A stretch of DNA of 64,000 nt. It comes from Hydractinia symbiolongicarpus. Taxonomy: Eukaryota; Cnidaria; Hydrozoa; Anthoathecata; Hydractiniidae. This document shows, piece by piece, positions 35,570 to 47,220 of this stretch; the first letter of the stretch is position 1; each line of letters opens with the position of its first letter. The stretch lies in NCBI RefSeq assembly GCF_029227915.1, contig NC_079887.1, positions 11,842,001 through 11,906,000 on the forward strand, read 5' to 3'. Under the pieces are notes generated by a model. It was not told the DNA's origin and searched no databases. It saw only the letters and a program-made list of their open reading frames with translations. A program made the position numbers and the translations under genes.

Positions 35570-38090
35570 CATGAATGATAGGCTATATTTTTTGTTAGCA
35601 ATTTCTTTTAAAATGTGAGTTTATTATGACACGTTTCGTTTTGTTTGCGTTTGCTGTAAGATATAATGTCACTTGTGTGCTTTATCTTCAGAGCTTCATG
35701 CACCAAACCTCTTCGAATGTTTAACATGATAATACAACGCCTAGCAGGTTGTCAGCAAATATTTTGGTAGCGAGCGGAAATTCTTAGAGCCCCCAGGGCT
35801 TCTTGTTCTTATTTTGTGATCGTAGGGTGAAAGCTGTTTTTGTTCTTTTAAACAGAATTCTTTAAAAAATTAAAAACTTTCGCAACTAAGAAAAAATGCT
35901 TGCGCTAAGAATGAGTTCAGAATAAAACTGATTCCCTTCTTGATTGTTGATCGTTAAGAATTAATGCAGAAGAAGCCTAAGCTGTGTTAAACTTAACGCA
36001 CTTCGTAGCCACAAATGCCACGTTAAGCTTAATGTCCTTGCATTAACAAAGCATGCCAAAACACTAGTATCAAAGCGGTAAGTTTCACACAGTAAGTTTA
36101 GCATTACTCTTTGATCTTCGGTTTGTAATTTCAGTCTACCTCTCAGTATTTATTTGGAACTGGCAGTATCAGAAATTTAATGCCACTAATAGATCTTTGT
36201 ATGTTTGTATGCTTAAAATTTAGCTCCATTTCATCAACTGGTCTAACAACACAAGTTTCAATTTTAACTGAGGTTATATAAGTTTTATTTTAAACAAAAA
36301 GTACGATATTAAACGAAAAGTGTATTCTTTAAAACGTAGACTTGCCTGGTCATCGCAATTTTCTGACAAAAGAGGAAGATATGTTCGTTCTGGGACACGT
36401 CAGGGCTCAATGGAAAACATGCTGCATAACACAACTCAAACCCGCTGCTCACCAGTTCTTCCTTGAATTCTGTAAGCTATCGGAAAGCACAGTTGTAATT
36501 ATTGTGCGCACATCGATGTTCACAACGCTCTTTTACCACGTACCTAAACGTACCCCTGCACACCTGTAAATGCGAATACCCCTTGCAAAAACGCTCCTTT
36601 TACACCTACATAGTTGTGAATATCGATGAATCAGTTCCATGTAGGTGCTGAATGCCATCCATTCGATACAGTGGAACTAAATTTGGTGGTCCTTGAATTC
36701 TTGCGAAAATTACTTCGAATACTGAACATTATAACTAAACATTGTGTCCTATTGATGAAAAAAAATACAGTTTTGTCTCTTGTTGATATATGACCTTGTT
36801 TAGCCTGGACTTTTACAGTATAATACAAATTTTTTAGACTTGAAATTTATAAGTATACGGTTTACGAATTTGTTATTGATTCAGTGCAAAATTCTACGTT
36901 AAAAGATATTTCCCATGTTGTTTTTCAGAGAAAGGAAAAAAATCGGCAAATCTTCAGCCTTGCCATTGATTTTATATTGTTTTTATTTTATTGTTCAGCA
37001 ATTTTTAAGGTTATTATTGTTCTTATAAAATTGTTCTTATAGAGAAAATAAGTTTATGAAATTTAGGTTAGCTATGATTCAAAATTACAACAAGAAGACA
37101 TCTGCGCTGCGAGAGAAATCAAACGGTTATACGTACGCAAACTGTTTTGCATTTAGGATGCACCTTAATTTATGAACGTTCGTAAATGGATCAAATCATT
37201 CTTCTTGGCTAAGCCAAATGTAAATTTTGAAAATGACGGCTAGATATAAGACGGATAAAGAAACGCAGCCATACTCGTTCTTTAAATTTTAAGAAACTTA
37301 AGCATGCTTAGAAAATCTCCAAGATTAAGAAACTTATACATATAATAGAAAAAGGGAGGAAACAGAATAAAAAGAGTTTTTATAAATTGGATGTTTAAAT
37401 ATGCATCTATTTATAACAAACTAATGTAATGTCAGAAATAAGAAACAAAGGAATGAACTTCCATATGATACTGTGCGAACATAGCTTATGTCGTTCATAA
37501 ATCATACCACAAACCATTGTAAATAAAATATTTTTTAAAGAAACTTTTCAGGCTCAAATAAGGAAAATTAAGAAACAATCCAGGCTCAAGTTATCAGTAT
37601 TTTAAGAAACTCCAGGTTCAACCAAATGCTTAGGTTTCTTATAAAAAAATAAACGTGTAGGTCAAAATAAAAAAGCTCTAGAAACGAGGTTGGAAATGCA
37701 GCCAGAAGTATTATTTTTACTCTAGCCTACTCATAAACTGTGCACTTCGTCTTAGTCGTTTAAATGGGAACAAAAACATTGTTAACTTCTTCTGGGAAGC
37801 AAGCCGTTAATGTGCAGGCGTACAATATTCAGAAAATCTAAAACACCAGTGTAAAAAAATCGATCGGAGATGTGAAGCGCGTCTGGTCTACAGGTAGGCT
37901 AAAAAAAATACACTATTCAATAGCGCCGCTGCTACCCTATCTTTGTTACACGCAAAAGGGGACCGCGAACGAAGTTTTACAATCGATACTACTTTCTCTC
38001 AAAAGGGATGCTGCGCTATTGGATATATCAATAGACATCAAGACAAGTCACAAGACTCAGTAAAACTAACAACAGGGGTTAAGCCACAGG
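35570..38090. other. Intergenic, nothing recognised
   Basis: About 2.5 kb without a supportable gene. The frame at 36342-36569 has no motif. No terminal repeats are seen. Confidence 0.4.
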
Positions 38091-38094
38091 TGTA

Positions 38095-38335
38095 CGGTCT
38101 GGCTTTGAATGCCCAGTGGAGCGCCTAATAAGAACAACAGTGTCACATGGTGGAGCGTTTTAGTACAGGTATGCAGTATCTCGTAAATCAAACAAAGCGA
38201 CCACAACATTTGAGTGTTTCGGTTGATATGTACCTTTTTAAATATATATAATTTTAGCTGAAATAAAAACACAGTTTCCCACTCGTTGCTACCCCGTCAT
38301 AACAGAAATAGTCGGTCACCCTTTTATTATTTTTT
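38095..38335 (+). repeat. Dispersed repeat R2, distal copy
   Basis: This matches 5885-6130 in the same orientation, as described there. It ends at about the T-rich tract before the acceptor-like TTTTTTTAG at 38331-38339. Confidence 0.65.
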
Positions 38336-38339
38336 TAGG

Positions 38340-38631
38340 CAGAAGCGTGCCGTCAGTAATTAAAACCAGAAGTAATGGGAGCTTACCCCTGATGGCGAAA
38401 GTTGTACCAAATGGATTAGGAGCTAAATTACTTTACATGCAGTCTTACCCTGAATCGACCATTAACAGTGATAGTGTGTTTGCGGTCAATCCACTTTTCA
38501 ATTCACCAAGCTTTTTATCAGAAAGAATACGAGAGTTTGAAGGCCGCTATAGTATTTCTGACCTTTTTGGATTTCTAGCGAATGCAACAATTGGCAATTC
38601 CGAGAAGCTCTACTGTATTTTACTAACTTAG
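38340..38631 (+). CDS. Unrecognised open frame of about 97 codons behind an acceptor-like site
   Basis: TTTATTATTTTTTTAG precedes a frame that reads RSVPSVIKTRSNGSLPLMAK and continues to a stop at 38629-38631. Its composition (S, P, N, with LPLMAKVVPNGLGAKLLYMQ and SYPESTINSD) is more protein-like than neighbouring shadows. It directly follows repeat R2, so it may be transposon-derived rather than a host exon. No donor or partner exon was found, and no family is recognised. Confidence 0.25.
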
Positions 38632-39418
38632 CACGTACATTACAACTAAGGATTACATTATAACTGTGAAAAATATTTCTTTGTATTTCAATCTTCCTCT
38701 ACCCTGCTCCCATGTGTTAAGAAAATTACTAAAAAAACAATTATTTTAGAACAGCTATACTCGTTCATAAGAACAATGCTGATAATTGCTGAAAGAGTAA
38801 TCAAAAAATGGGAACAATGGCAAGACTGAAAATTTACTGCTATTTTATTTTTTAAGATGTGGAAAAAATGCTTGTCAACAAGAATCCGGTCAATTTAGAA
38901 ATGTATTTTTTCAAAATCTTCATTACTTCACGAGTTAGCACTGAACATAATTTTTGCTTTGTGTTTTTTTATAATGGGGTTAACTGAAAGGAACTACGAG
39001 TTGTTCAACGAATCAAACACTTGAAATTATTGAAATGTTTATCGTTTTGATATTATTTTGTGCTAGAATGAGGAATTATATTATAACGAAAATCATCCAG
39101 ACTTCCAATGTTTATGCTCAAAGTATTTGCAAATGAAATGGAAGTCTGCAAATCAACCTTAAAATTTCCAGATGTCTGTTTGGTTAGGCATATTTTAATG
39201 TAACAAATATTTTTTTAGCTGTATGAATGTTTTTCTACGACATAATAAAAAAGCATGCCACACAAGCCCGAATAAATTATTCCGAATGTGCTATCAAAGT
39301 GGCGAATATCTGTTTAGAAAATGCACGTTTCCTTAGATACGCTGATTTTTTAGAATTAATTGGGACGATTTTAATTTCCGCATTTCAGAACTTAAAATAT
39401 TTTACTTATGTTCTTTAC
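38632..39418. other. Intergenic, nothing recognised
   Basis: No gene supported. The 74-codon frame at 39227-39451 runs into the adjacent MITE-like element. Confidence 0.4.
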
Positions 39419-39672
39419 AAAAAGTCGGCAAAGCTTTGCCTAGGTGACTAATATTTTTTGCCGACCCAACTTTTTTTCCAACCACCTTTTTGCCGTTTTT
39501 TTTTCTTGTTGCTAATTTTTATCAGTTGTATGCAATTATTCTTTATTAGTGACTAAATTTAAAAATTGAGTCGGCAAAAAAAACTAAATTCAAAATTTAG
39601 TCAGCAAAAAGTGATTAAATTTTGTCTAAGTGAATAATATTTTTGCCGACTTTCTATTTTTGCCGACTTTTT
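39419..39672. mobile_element. MITE-like element with GTCGGCAAA terminal inverted repeats
   Basis: The left end AAAAAGTCGGCAAA (39419-39432) is mirrored by TTTTGCCGACTTTTT at the right end (to about 39672). Internal copies of TTTGCCGAC or GTCGGCAAA occur near 39456-39464, 39571-39580 and 39641-39651. A direct repeat GTGA(C)TAATATTTTTTGCCGAC is present at both ends (39443-39464 and about 39631-39651). The middle has a small ACTAAATT...AATTTAGT hairpin. There is no coding content. Confidence 0.65.
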
Positions 39673-39813
39673 TTACTGAAAAGGTACATTTTTTATAAGC
39701 ATGATATTTTTAGCCAGGTAAGAATGGATTTAAAACTCATTTTCAAAATTCTACCAATAAAGGAGTAACTATTATTTTCTTATATCGCTTGTTCTTAGAT
39801 ACAATAACGTGTT

Positions 39814-39819
39814 TTTATT
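39814..39819 (-). promoter_or_regulatory. Polyadenylation signal AATAAA of the RING gene
   Basis: AATAAA on the minus strand lies 40 bases beyond the RING gene stop at 39859. This suits its 3' end and supports the terminal exon assignment. Confidence 0.5.
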
Positions 39820-39858
39820 ACCTATGAAATTTTAACATTACGTAAAAACAATAGATTT

Positions 39859-41607
39859 TCAGTTATCCAATATAATATTTCTAAGGACTTCTAAAATACA
39901 ATTTAAATTTTCTACAGTATAAGCATTCATATCACTGGAACGACAGTGTGGGCACCGCTCCTCGTTTACTGCCCATTCCAAAATGCAGTTCGCACAACCG
40001 AGAATTTGCCTGCAGCAGGACGATTTAATTAATTGGTGGTGTAGCCAAATCGTTGCAAACGAGACATTGAAACGCATCAACCAAAGGGGCTTTTATTTGG
40101 TGCATTTGTAACGATCTCCTAAACGCTTCTGCATCTTCACTGCGACACTCTACAACCACCATAGACTTCATAGACGTCCTTATTTCTTCCAGTTTGATAA
40201 GATGTCATCTAAAAATTAAAGTTAAAATATTTTAAATCCAATACGTCGTAGTAAAAAAAAGCCCCAGGAGTTCTAGTTACAATATGTCACCTGGCTGTGG
40301 CGTTGCAGTTGTGTAATTAGTGTTGGAGGTACTGTGTGAGCGTACAAAGATTGTTGACACGCAGAATACTTTCCGTGAATTGCATTTCCAAAACGACACG
40401 CCTGTTGAAAGAAGATTTTTCTTTAATAGAAACAATACAATAGTTCAGAAAAATTATCAAAGAAAATTGAGAAAGTAAGACTATACCTCTTGTTGCCAGT
40501 GAATCTTCATACTTCAGAAGATTTGATTGTAATAGTACTATGTTTGTATCGTTGAACATGTTCATTGCAGCACTAGTTATGCTTCTCACATTTGCGTTCT
40601 CTTCGTTAATTTGTGCATACACCATTCTCACATGATGATTCTCAGCTTAAGACAATAATTTGCTTTACAACTGTTAGCGTTAAAAATCTCACAAATAATT
40701 AGTCATAAATAATTACTTATTTTTTTGCCCTTGGGTTCCGCCAATATGAGCTTCAACAAAAACGTCTCCGGTGAAGCGTAACTTCGTTTTCTCGTTGCCG
40801 AAGTTGTCGTAGTGGAAGAAGTGTAGCTACATGTAAAAACAGAAAGCTATAAAAGGCAAAATCACCATATAAAGAAATAATCTTTTAAAAGGAGAATTAC
40901 TTATCGCTTGGCAAAAATATGTTCAGAATTATTGCAGATAACTCACAATTAAAGGGTTCTTTAAAAAAAACGCTAAATTTTTTTTAGACGTTCGCCTCTT
41001 AGAACAACAAAGTGAATAATTATTTAAAGAGCTCTTGATTATTTCAACACTATTTTTAAGAATTAGAAACCCATTTAAAACTCAAAATGTTCTAACTTGT
41101 TTTAAATTGTTATTCAATGCCTTATGTTTTTATATGGTTTGTTCTTATGTAAAAAAATGTGTACTATGTAAAAAGATGTTTTACCCAGGTGCGCTTCTTC
41201 TCGCTTGAGTTCGAAAAATCCCAAACTGTGGGGATGGAGCATCTATATGCTGCGCATTTACAATACTTTCTCCTTCTACTGTGTATAGTGTTCCTTCGAC
41301 AGCCTGTGACAAACACTGGAAGGTGCCGTCCTCGTTCGGAAACTCAGAGTTACCGAAATCTTCAGTAAGATATACTGTATCCGCCTGAAGCTATAACATA
41401 GTTTGAGTATGGGAGAGGAAAGTTAAGTTCAGTTAGTAAGCCACATTACATGACAGATTATTTCACCTTAAATATCATTGCGAGTTGTTCTACTGTTACT
41501 TGCAATCTTCTTAAAGTCCTATCCATGCCTCTTTCACCATCAATACGAAAGGTAAACATTGGATCCATGGCTTCATCAGACTGTGTTGTGTTGGAACAAT
41601 GTGCCAT
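39859..41607 (-). CDS. RING-finger protein, six exons, last exon frameshifted
   Basis: Minus-strand exons are 41607-41467, 41384-41185, 40826-40717, 40645-40487, 40401-40291 and 40208-39859. Phases agree across the first five (0, 2, 1, 1, then 1 into the last). Exon 1 starts MAHCSNTTQSDEAMDPMFTF. Exon 3 holds TRKRSYASPETFLLKLILAE. Exon 4 is a helical segment (MNMFNDTNIVLLQSNLLKYE). The last exon has a RING finger in two frames, DAFQCLVCNDLATPPIN and then SSCCRQILGCANCILEWAV with ERCPHC. One surplus base near 40024-40030 separates them, and removing it gives regular cysteine spacing. The exon start is also a base out, unless a weaker acceptor ending GGAAG (about 40183) is used. This RING type probably marks a ubiquitin ligase. 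The gene is either a recent pseudogene or carries assembly indels. Confidence 0.72.
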
Positions 41608-41879
41608 GATGCGCCTTTTATTGGCAGAATTCGCGTGGATTCCCGACAACAATTTAAAAAAAGAACATTAACGCCTTATATGGTGTGCCATGAGGTGGAG
41701 TATTGTTTTTTATGTTAGGCCCAGTGTTTGGCTAGAATAGGTTCAGACAGTGTCTGGTGAAAAAATGGTACACAGGAAGAGGAAAAAAGGACAGTACGGA
41801 AATACTCGTCAAGATAAAAATATAACAAAATGAAAATCCCGAAAAATAAAAAAATGTCGAAATAAAGAATACAGAAAGT

Positions 41880-42085
41880 TGAAAAAATATATTAAACATT
41901 GAAAATAGTCAGAAATCCAAATTTGAAGAAATCCAAAATTAAAAAAAACGAAATTAAAAAATTCGAAATTGAAAAATTAAAAATCCAAAATTGAAAAAAT
42001 CCAAAATTCGAAATTGAAAAATCCAAAATTGAAAAAATCCAAAATTCGATTTCAAACGATTGGAAATCCAAAATTGGAAATCTAA
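41880..42085. repeat. Simple tandem sequence AAATCCAAAATT(C/G)GAAATTGAAAA
   Basis: About 200 bases are built of interleaved AAATCCAAAATTGAAAA and ATTCGAAATTGAAAAA units. They produce a spurious F/I/W/S-rich minus-strand frame at 41892-42140, which is not a gene. Confidence 0.75.
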
Positions 42086-42903
42086 AGTGAGTTAAGTGTT
42101 GAATAGATGAAGATATTGACATTTTCTGTGCCAAAAACAAAGTTTTACCAACGAAAAATTGAATGGCCCTTTGGGTACACGCATTGTTTTATAACTTATA
42201 ATAACTTTATAACTATAACTAAAAAAGAATAACATGGAAGTATATAGTTACGATATAAAAATCCTCAGAGCTTAGAATGTCTGTGGCGTATCTATAATTT
42301 AAAATGGAAAGTTTATAACTTAAAACAGCAAAACAATGCATAACGAAAGATATGTATATTTCATTTTATCTAGCTACTATCATTAGAGACACAACATTAC
42401 AGACGTCAATAATAGGACGGCCAACTTTATTATTAATACTTATATTGCATGCAAGAAAAAAGATGTTAGACGATTGAACTGGTTAAATCTGTAAGTGAAA
42501 TAAAACTACACGATATACTTACCCAGCAATTATGAACTATGTTTTGTGATTCCATGTGAATGTTGAACTGGAAATACACTCGGAACTTTACGGTATATAT
42601 GCTAAAGTATAAATTTGTGTTTTGAGACTAAAATTTGTGATTTGAGACTAAAATTTTTGATGTTGATACAATGAAAACACTACTTTTAGTCAATGTTTAA
42701 TCAATAACAATGGTGGTTTCTTCATTTTCATTTCGTACATTGCTTCTAATAAAAGGGTTCTAATATCTTTACATCGTGGAGCTGGTTTTCCTTGATTTGT
42801 GTTTTCTTTTGCTTTTTTTGGTGGTACAGCTATAGCAGCCTTAACAACATCAGCTCCCTCCAAAAAACTCCAGATTATAACTTCATTCTTTGGCTCGCAA
42901 TAA

Positions 42904-43392
42904 AGTCTAGTGATAATGGATGTTTTTAAGGGACAGATGACAGAATTAGTGCAGGACGTCTTGAGAGAAAACAATATTTTTCTCGTGAAGGTCCATGCTA
43001 ACCTCACCTAGCTGTCTCAGCCTCTCGACGTACAAGGAGGATCCAATGGCTATGTGAAACGAATGATGAAGAACAAGTTCACGCTATGGTATGCAGACCA
43101 GATTACTCGTACTCTGGACGACGGAAATGAATTAAACCACATAAATAACAGTATGAATTTTTATGTCGTTAAACCACTGCACGCTAAGTGGATTATAGAA
43201 ATGTATGATCACATGACTTCAACTGCTAGAAAAGCTGTATGTTTAAAAGCCTGGGAAGTTACTGGAATATCAGCTGCTGTAAAGAAAGGGTTAGGAGAGT
43301 TGGCCAACATCGATCCTTTTAATGATATTGATCCCCTCCTAGCGTGTGACTCATTCGAAAATGAAGATCATTTTGAAAATAGTCTTGAATGA
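42904..43392 (+). pseudogene. DDE superfamily transposase C-terminal half (pogo/jerky type), one stop
   Basis: A continuous frame reads SLVIMDVFKGQMTELVQDVL, then VKVHANLT, an in-frame TAG (43009-43011), then LSQPLDVQGGSNGYVKRMMK, KNKFTLWYADQ and KPLHAKWIIEMYDHMT. It ends with KAWEVTGISAAV...DPFNDIDPL. D(V/I)F.GQ, the VPANLTH..QPLDV..N equivalent, W, and the GW..AGI..A ending are the landmarks of the pogo/jerky DDE_1 fold around and after the second catalytic Asp. The final motif resembles the acidic tail of such proteins. The TAG replaces the residue after NLT, so the protein is dead. The N-terminal half is missing and no TIRs were found. Confidence 0.78.
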
Positions 43393-45070
43393 GACATGAA
43401 CATACATGAAAACAATCAATCATGTTGATCTGCGGAATTAAATTGCCTTTTTTTCAGCGAAATTTCCCAAAAAAATTAAGTTCCCGCGAAAATTAATTCC
43501 CTTAAGGTATCAGGTCTCGAAAGGGGCCATCGTACAGATTCATCACACATTGTCGAACTTGGCACCTACTGGCCTAAAGGAGAAATTTGGTCTGCCCCCT
43601 TCCCCCCCCCTCACCCCCAACGCGCTTCCTAAAATATTTACAAATAGGTTCAGTTTTTTCTCTACTTTTTTATATATTATTTTGTAGCGGTATCTCCTTC
43701 TTCACGGTGCTTTGCCGAGTCTGTAAGATTTTACCTAATACTACTACAGTACCGATTTATTATTTTGTTCTATTTCATACTTCAGGCTTATACCAAGTGA
43801 CTCCATAGGCTACCGCAAATTTTGGTAAAGTCTGGGTGAGCTTTTCGCCGACTTTAGGTGAATTTACAGCAGTTTTCTATAGTAAGCTCCACAGCAAGTT
43901 CACTTTACAAGGACAATTGTTTATTTTAAACGTTTATCGTTACATCTGACAATCTCGGCAATATAGGCTGAGATTTCCTGATTTTAATTTTTTCCGTTCA
44001 TAAAGAAGCGCGTAGAGTCTGCTGAAAGAAGTAATAACATCAAAGATGGTAAAATTTTGCACGGGAATTTATGTGAAGAAGTAGCAAACATCCCCAGGTA
44101 TCAAAATCACTGGGATAAGGTCGAGAAAATAATACTTTTTCGAAATTTTACTGTTGAGCATTTTATTCCAGATTATGGTAAGAACAAATTCATAGTAGCC
44201 TTAAGGTAAGATCATGCTTAACAACATATTAATTGCTTAAGTTTTGTTTCCTAAGTAAAATTAATTGGCTGCTTTTGAGTGAAGTGATTCTAATAGCCGT
44301 CAAAAGCATAACTGTTTGTTTTGTTTTGATTTTTTGACTTTATTATTCTAAAAATCTTGAGTACTTAATCATGGGTAGTAAAGCGAAAGTAATAAATGGT
44401 AAAATAAAATGGTTCCTTGTTGAGATACAACTGGATACAGCTAGATATCTTATGTGCATAGCTATGTGTCTGAATAGAATACTTCTAGTTAAGGTTAGGT
44501 AAGGCATCATAATATTTTTTCAATCCTGTAACAATGTTTTAACCCTTTCTGTTTCCCATGCTGCTCTTGGGAGTGGTGAGGAATAGAAAAGTAGAAAAAC
44601 TAAGTAGAAAAGCTATTCGATCCTAGAGTTGTCAACACGCAATGTTTGTAGCTCGACAAGAAACTGCGGTTGGTTTGAAGTCAAATATATATCAAAAAAA
44701 AATTCGGGCTATGCTTTCCTATCAAGAAAAGAAGAAAATAAATTTAAATAAAATTGAAAAATTTTGAACTGTTCTTGGGACATCGAATTTTCGGACAAAA
44801 AATTTCGGACAAGTTTTTCGAATTTCGAACTGATTTTAGACAAAAAAATTCGGAAAAATTTAAAAATTGAACATTGAATTTCGGGCATCTCCAGTTATAT
44901 CTTTTTTTTTCAAAAGCACTATTTTTAATAAATTTCTCAGTTCAAATCTTTGTAAGGATCGACTGGTATGTTTTCACCTTGCTCAAGGCCCTGGAAATCC
45001 TGTTGGCATACCACTGGATAAATTTTCTTGCCAGAAAAGATTTTGTCACGCCATTAATAGATAATCGAAT
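43393..45070. other. Intergenic, nothing recognised as a gene
   Basis: AATTCGG(A)CAAAAAATTTCG motifs recur near 44770-44880 (simple sequence). CGCGAAAATTAATTCCC near 43484-43501, together with related GCGAAATTTCCC, may be an old MITE end. Frames here are unsupported. Confidence 0.4.
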
Positions 45071-45074
45071 GGTT

Positions 45075-45469
45075 GAATTTTAGTGGTACAAAGACGCTAA
45101 CACAGTTATTTTTTTTCAATTTAGTCAAATGCTCTTTAAGTGCATTCTAAACACATCATACAGAAGCAAGCATTTCTGATCTTCTTCTCAGCCCAATTCA
45201 GAACGCTCAAATTCAGCAAAAAGATTGATAACGAATTCAACATGTTCAATGACCCCTTCCTCGTTACTCCAATGATTTTTTGTATGCGTCACATTAAACC
45301 CTTGCGGAAATTCGACTCCTATTGGGTAATATCGATTCGTTTTACCTTTATAAACAAGCTGCATGGGTAAGAATATACCAGACTTGTGCACCAAATAGTC
45401 CCAGTTATTTGCTTGTGTTTTCCCTTTCCAATGAAAGGAACACTTTTTCCCCACTTTCAAATAAGAGGT
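45075..45469 (-). pseudogene. DDE transposase central fragment (pogo/Tigger type)
   Basis: The minus strand reads GIFLPMQLVYKGKTNRYYP, then FNVTHTKNHWSNEEGVIEHV. This is the segment LP.QL.Y.GKT.R..P...F.........HWSNE that follows the first catalytic Asp in pogo/Tigger/jerky transposases. After a stop (45188-45190) the next landmark appears in a shifted frame: LLLYDVFRMHLKS, then KKNNCVSVFVPLKF. It is broken by stops and a frameshift. The two DDE relics in this region lie on opposite strands and cover different parts of the protein, so they are separate insertions. Confidence 0.7.
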
Positions 45470-45820
45470 ATGATTTGGGCTACATACATACGTAAGCAGT
45501 GTTTGATTTTATAATGAGATCGTCATGTATATAGTGCCATTGTTAAAGTTCTTCTCTCTTCAGCTATTTCACTATACGCAGCTATTCATTATTGTGAATA
45601 GCCTTCAGGAAAATATAGACTTAATAAATCAACTATAATGTTTGCTCCACAAGCAGAAATAAAGGTTAATATAATACATGACAGATAGGGACGTCAAAAA
45701 CCTCCAAAAATTGACAAAGATAGTCACTTTACGTCTCTTTATCAATACTAGCCTGTGGCTAGTAAAAATAAAATTATGGTGCCGTAAAGTCTCAATATGT
45801 TATGCAGCGCTATTGGCGAC

Positions 45821-45980
45821 AATACATACAGCGAAGAAATTAAGGGAATCGAAATTATGGAGCACGTATGCTACGTTTAAAACTAAAAGATTTCACAGCA
45901 ACTTTGTAAGGTAGCCAGATAGCTAGCAAATCAGAAGTTGACTCAGGTCCAATCAATCTCAAGGTTTAAATTTATTGCAA
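45821..45980 (+). repeat. Short interspersed repeat R3, copy 1
   Basis: This matches 46587-46760 in direct orientation. Shared blocks are AATACATACAGCGAAG(A/C)AATT, AAGGGAA(T/G)CGAAATTATGGA, GCACGT(A/T)TGCTACG, CAACTTTGTAA(G/A)GTAGCCAG, ATAGCTAGC, CAGAAGTTGACTC, GTCCAAT and AAATTTATTGCAAAA. The function is unknown; the open frame at 45678-45914 runs across it and is not a gene. Confidence 0.75.
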
Positions 45981-46586
45981 AACTGTTAAGTTAGGACACA
46001 CAGAGTACATATCAACAAATTACTTATTTGCAATATTAGCTATCAATATATTAAATGCAGTAGCTATTAGTATATTAAATGCAGTTATGGCCCTTCGTTT
46101 TGTTTGTGCGCCGTTAACGGTTTATTGCGGTTTCTAACAGATCCCCGCCTAAAAGAATTTATGAGAACCTATGTATTTTTTTGCATAGTCTCGGAAAAGC
46201 AGTTTATGTCCAAACCTTCATGAGGAGAATTTTTGGAAATATTGGAATTTATGTAAAAGGTTAAAATGACCTAAAAGCTTATTAACCCATGAAAGTGTGG
46301 TGGCAACATTGAAATCCAACTTTGTTTAATTTTCTATATCCGAAAATTATTTTCAGATATAGAAGTTATAAGATTTTCCGATTAGAAAATTTTTCTGTTT
46401 TTCTAAAATTTGTTTTAAGCACAAAAATGAATGCTATTATATCTAAAGATTTTAAGTAAAGATAGAATATAGATAGAAAATAAACTATTATTTTTCATAA
46501 CAAAGCCCTTCTTCCCTGTTACTATATCAGAAAATGAAGTGCTGAACCTACAGAAACTCTTATGTTAATTATTGCAGTCGAAAGAT

Positions 46587-46760
46587 AATACATACAGCGA
46601 AGCAATTAAGGGAAGCGAAATTATGGAGCACGTTTGCTACGTGTTAAATATACCAAGAAACTGAAAGATTTTACAACAACTTTGTAAAGTAGCCAGATAG
46701 CTAGCTAGTCAGAAGTTGACTCTGCTCCAATTAATCCCAAAGTTCAAATTTATTGCAAAA
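46587..46760 (+). repeat. Short interspersed repeat R3, copy 2
   Basis: This is the second direct copy, followed by ATTATTGCAGTCGAAAGATAA. The same string precedes it at 46570-46588, so the copy is flanked by about 20-base direct repeats, like target-site duplications or nested copies. Confidence 0.75.
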
Positions 46761-47170
46761 ATTATTGCAGTCGAAAGATAAAAAAATATTATCACTTTTT
46801 AAAAAATTCGTTTGCGTCTAAGCCTTTGTACTAGAGAAACTTATTTTAATACCATCGAATAAAGCTTAGCTAACTGGGCTAGCTATGCAGGAGAAGGAGC
46901 TGTAGGTCCATAGCTCACTGAAACAATAGTGATAAATATTACACCATAATGGCCAGCCGCATTACACATTATAACCTTTAGCAAAATAACATAAGAAGCT
47001 AACTAGCTACCCTGTTAGTCACTTTGCAAGAAGCTAATAAGCTACCTTGTTATTGCACTTATTAACATTTGTTCTGATTTGTTCTCATAGAGAAAAAAAA
47101 TTAAAACTTTTGGTGCGTTAATATCAGTCATGTTTTTTTAAGAATCTCAATAATTATCTTGCTATAATCT

Positions 47171-47220
47171 GCATAGCAAACGTGCTCCACGTATTCGCTT
47201 CGCTTGCTCGCTCGTGAAGC
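47171..47220 (-). repeat. Short interspersed repeat R3, partial inverted copy
   Basis: On the minus strand GAAGCGAATACGTGGAGCAC followed by GTTTGCTATGC matches the GAAGCGAAATTATGGAGCAC and GTTTGCTACG part of R3. Confidence 0.5.

Noticed and set aside
41892-42140. 82-codon minus-strand frame rich in F, I, W and S
   Set aside because: It is the translation of a simple AAATCCAAAATT repeat.
42690-43007. 105-codon minus-strand frame
   Set aside because: It overlaps, on the opposite strand, the recognisable DDE transposase frame at 42904-43392, and has no family motif.
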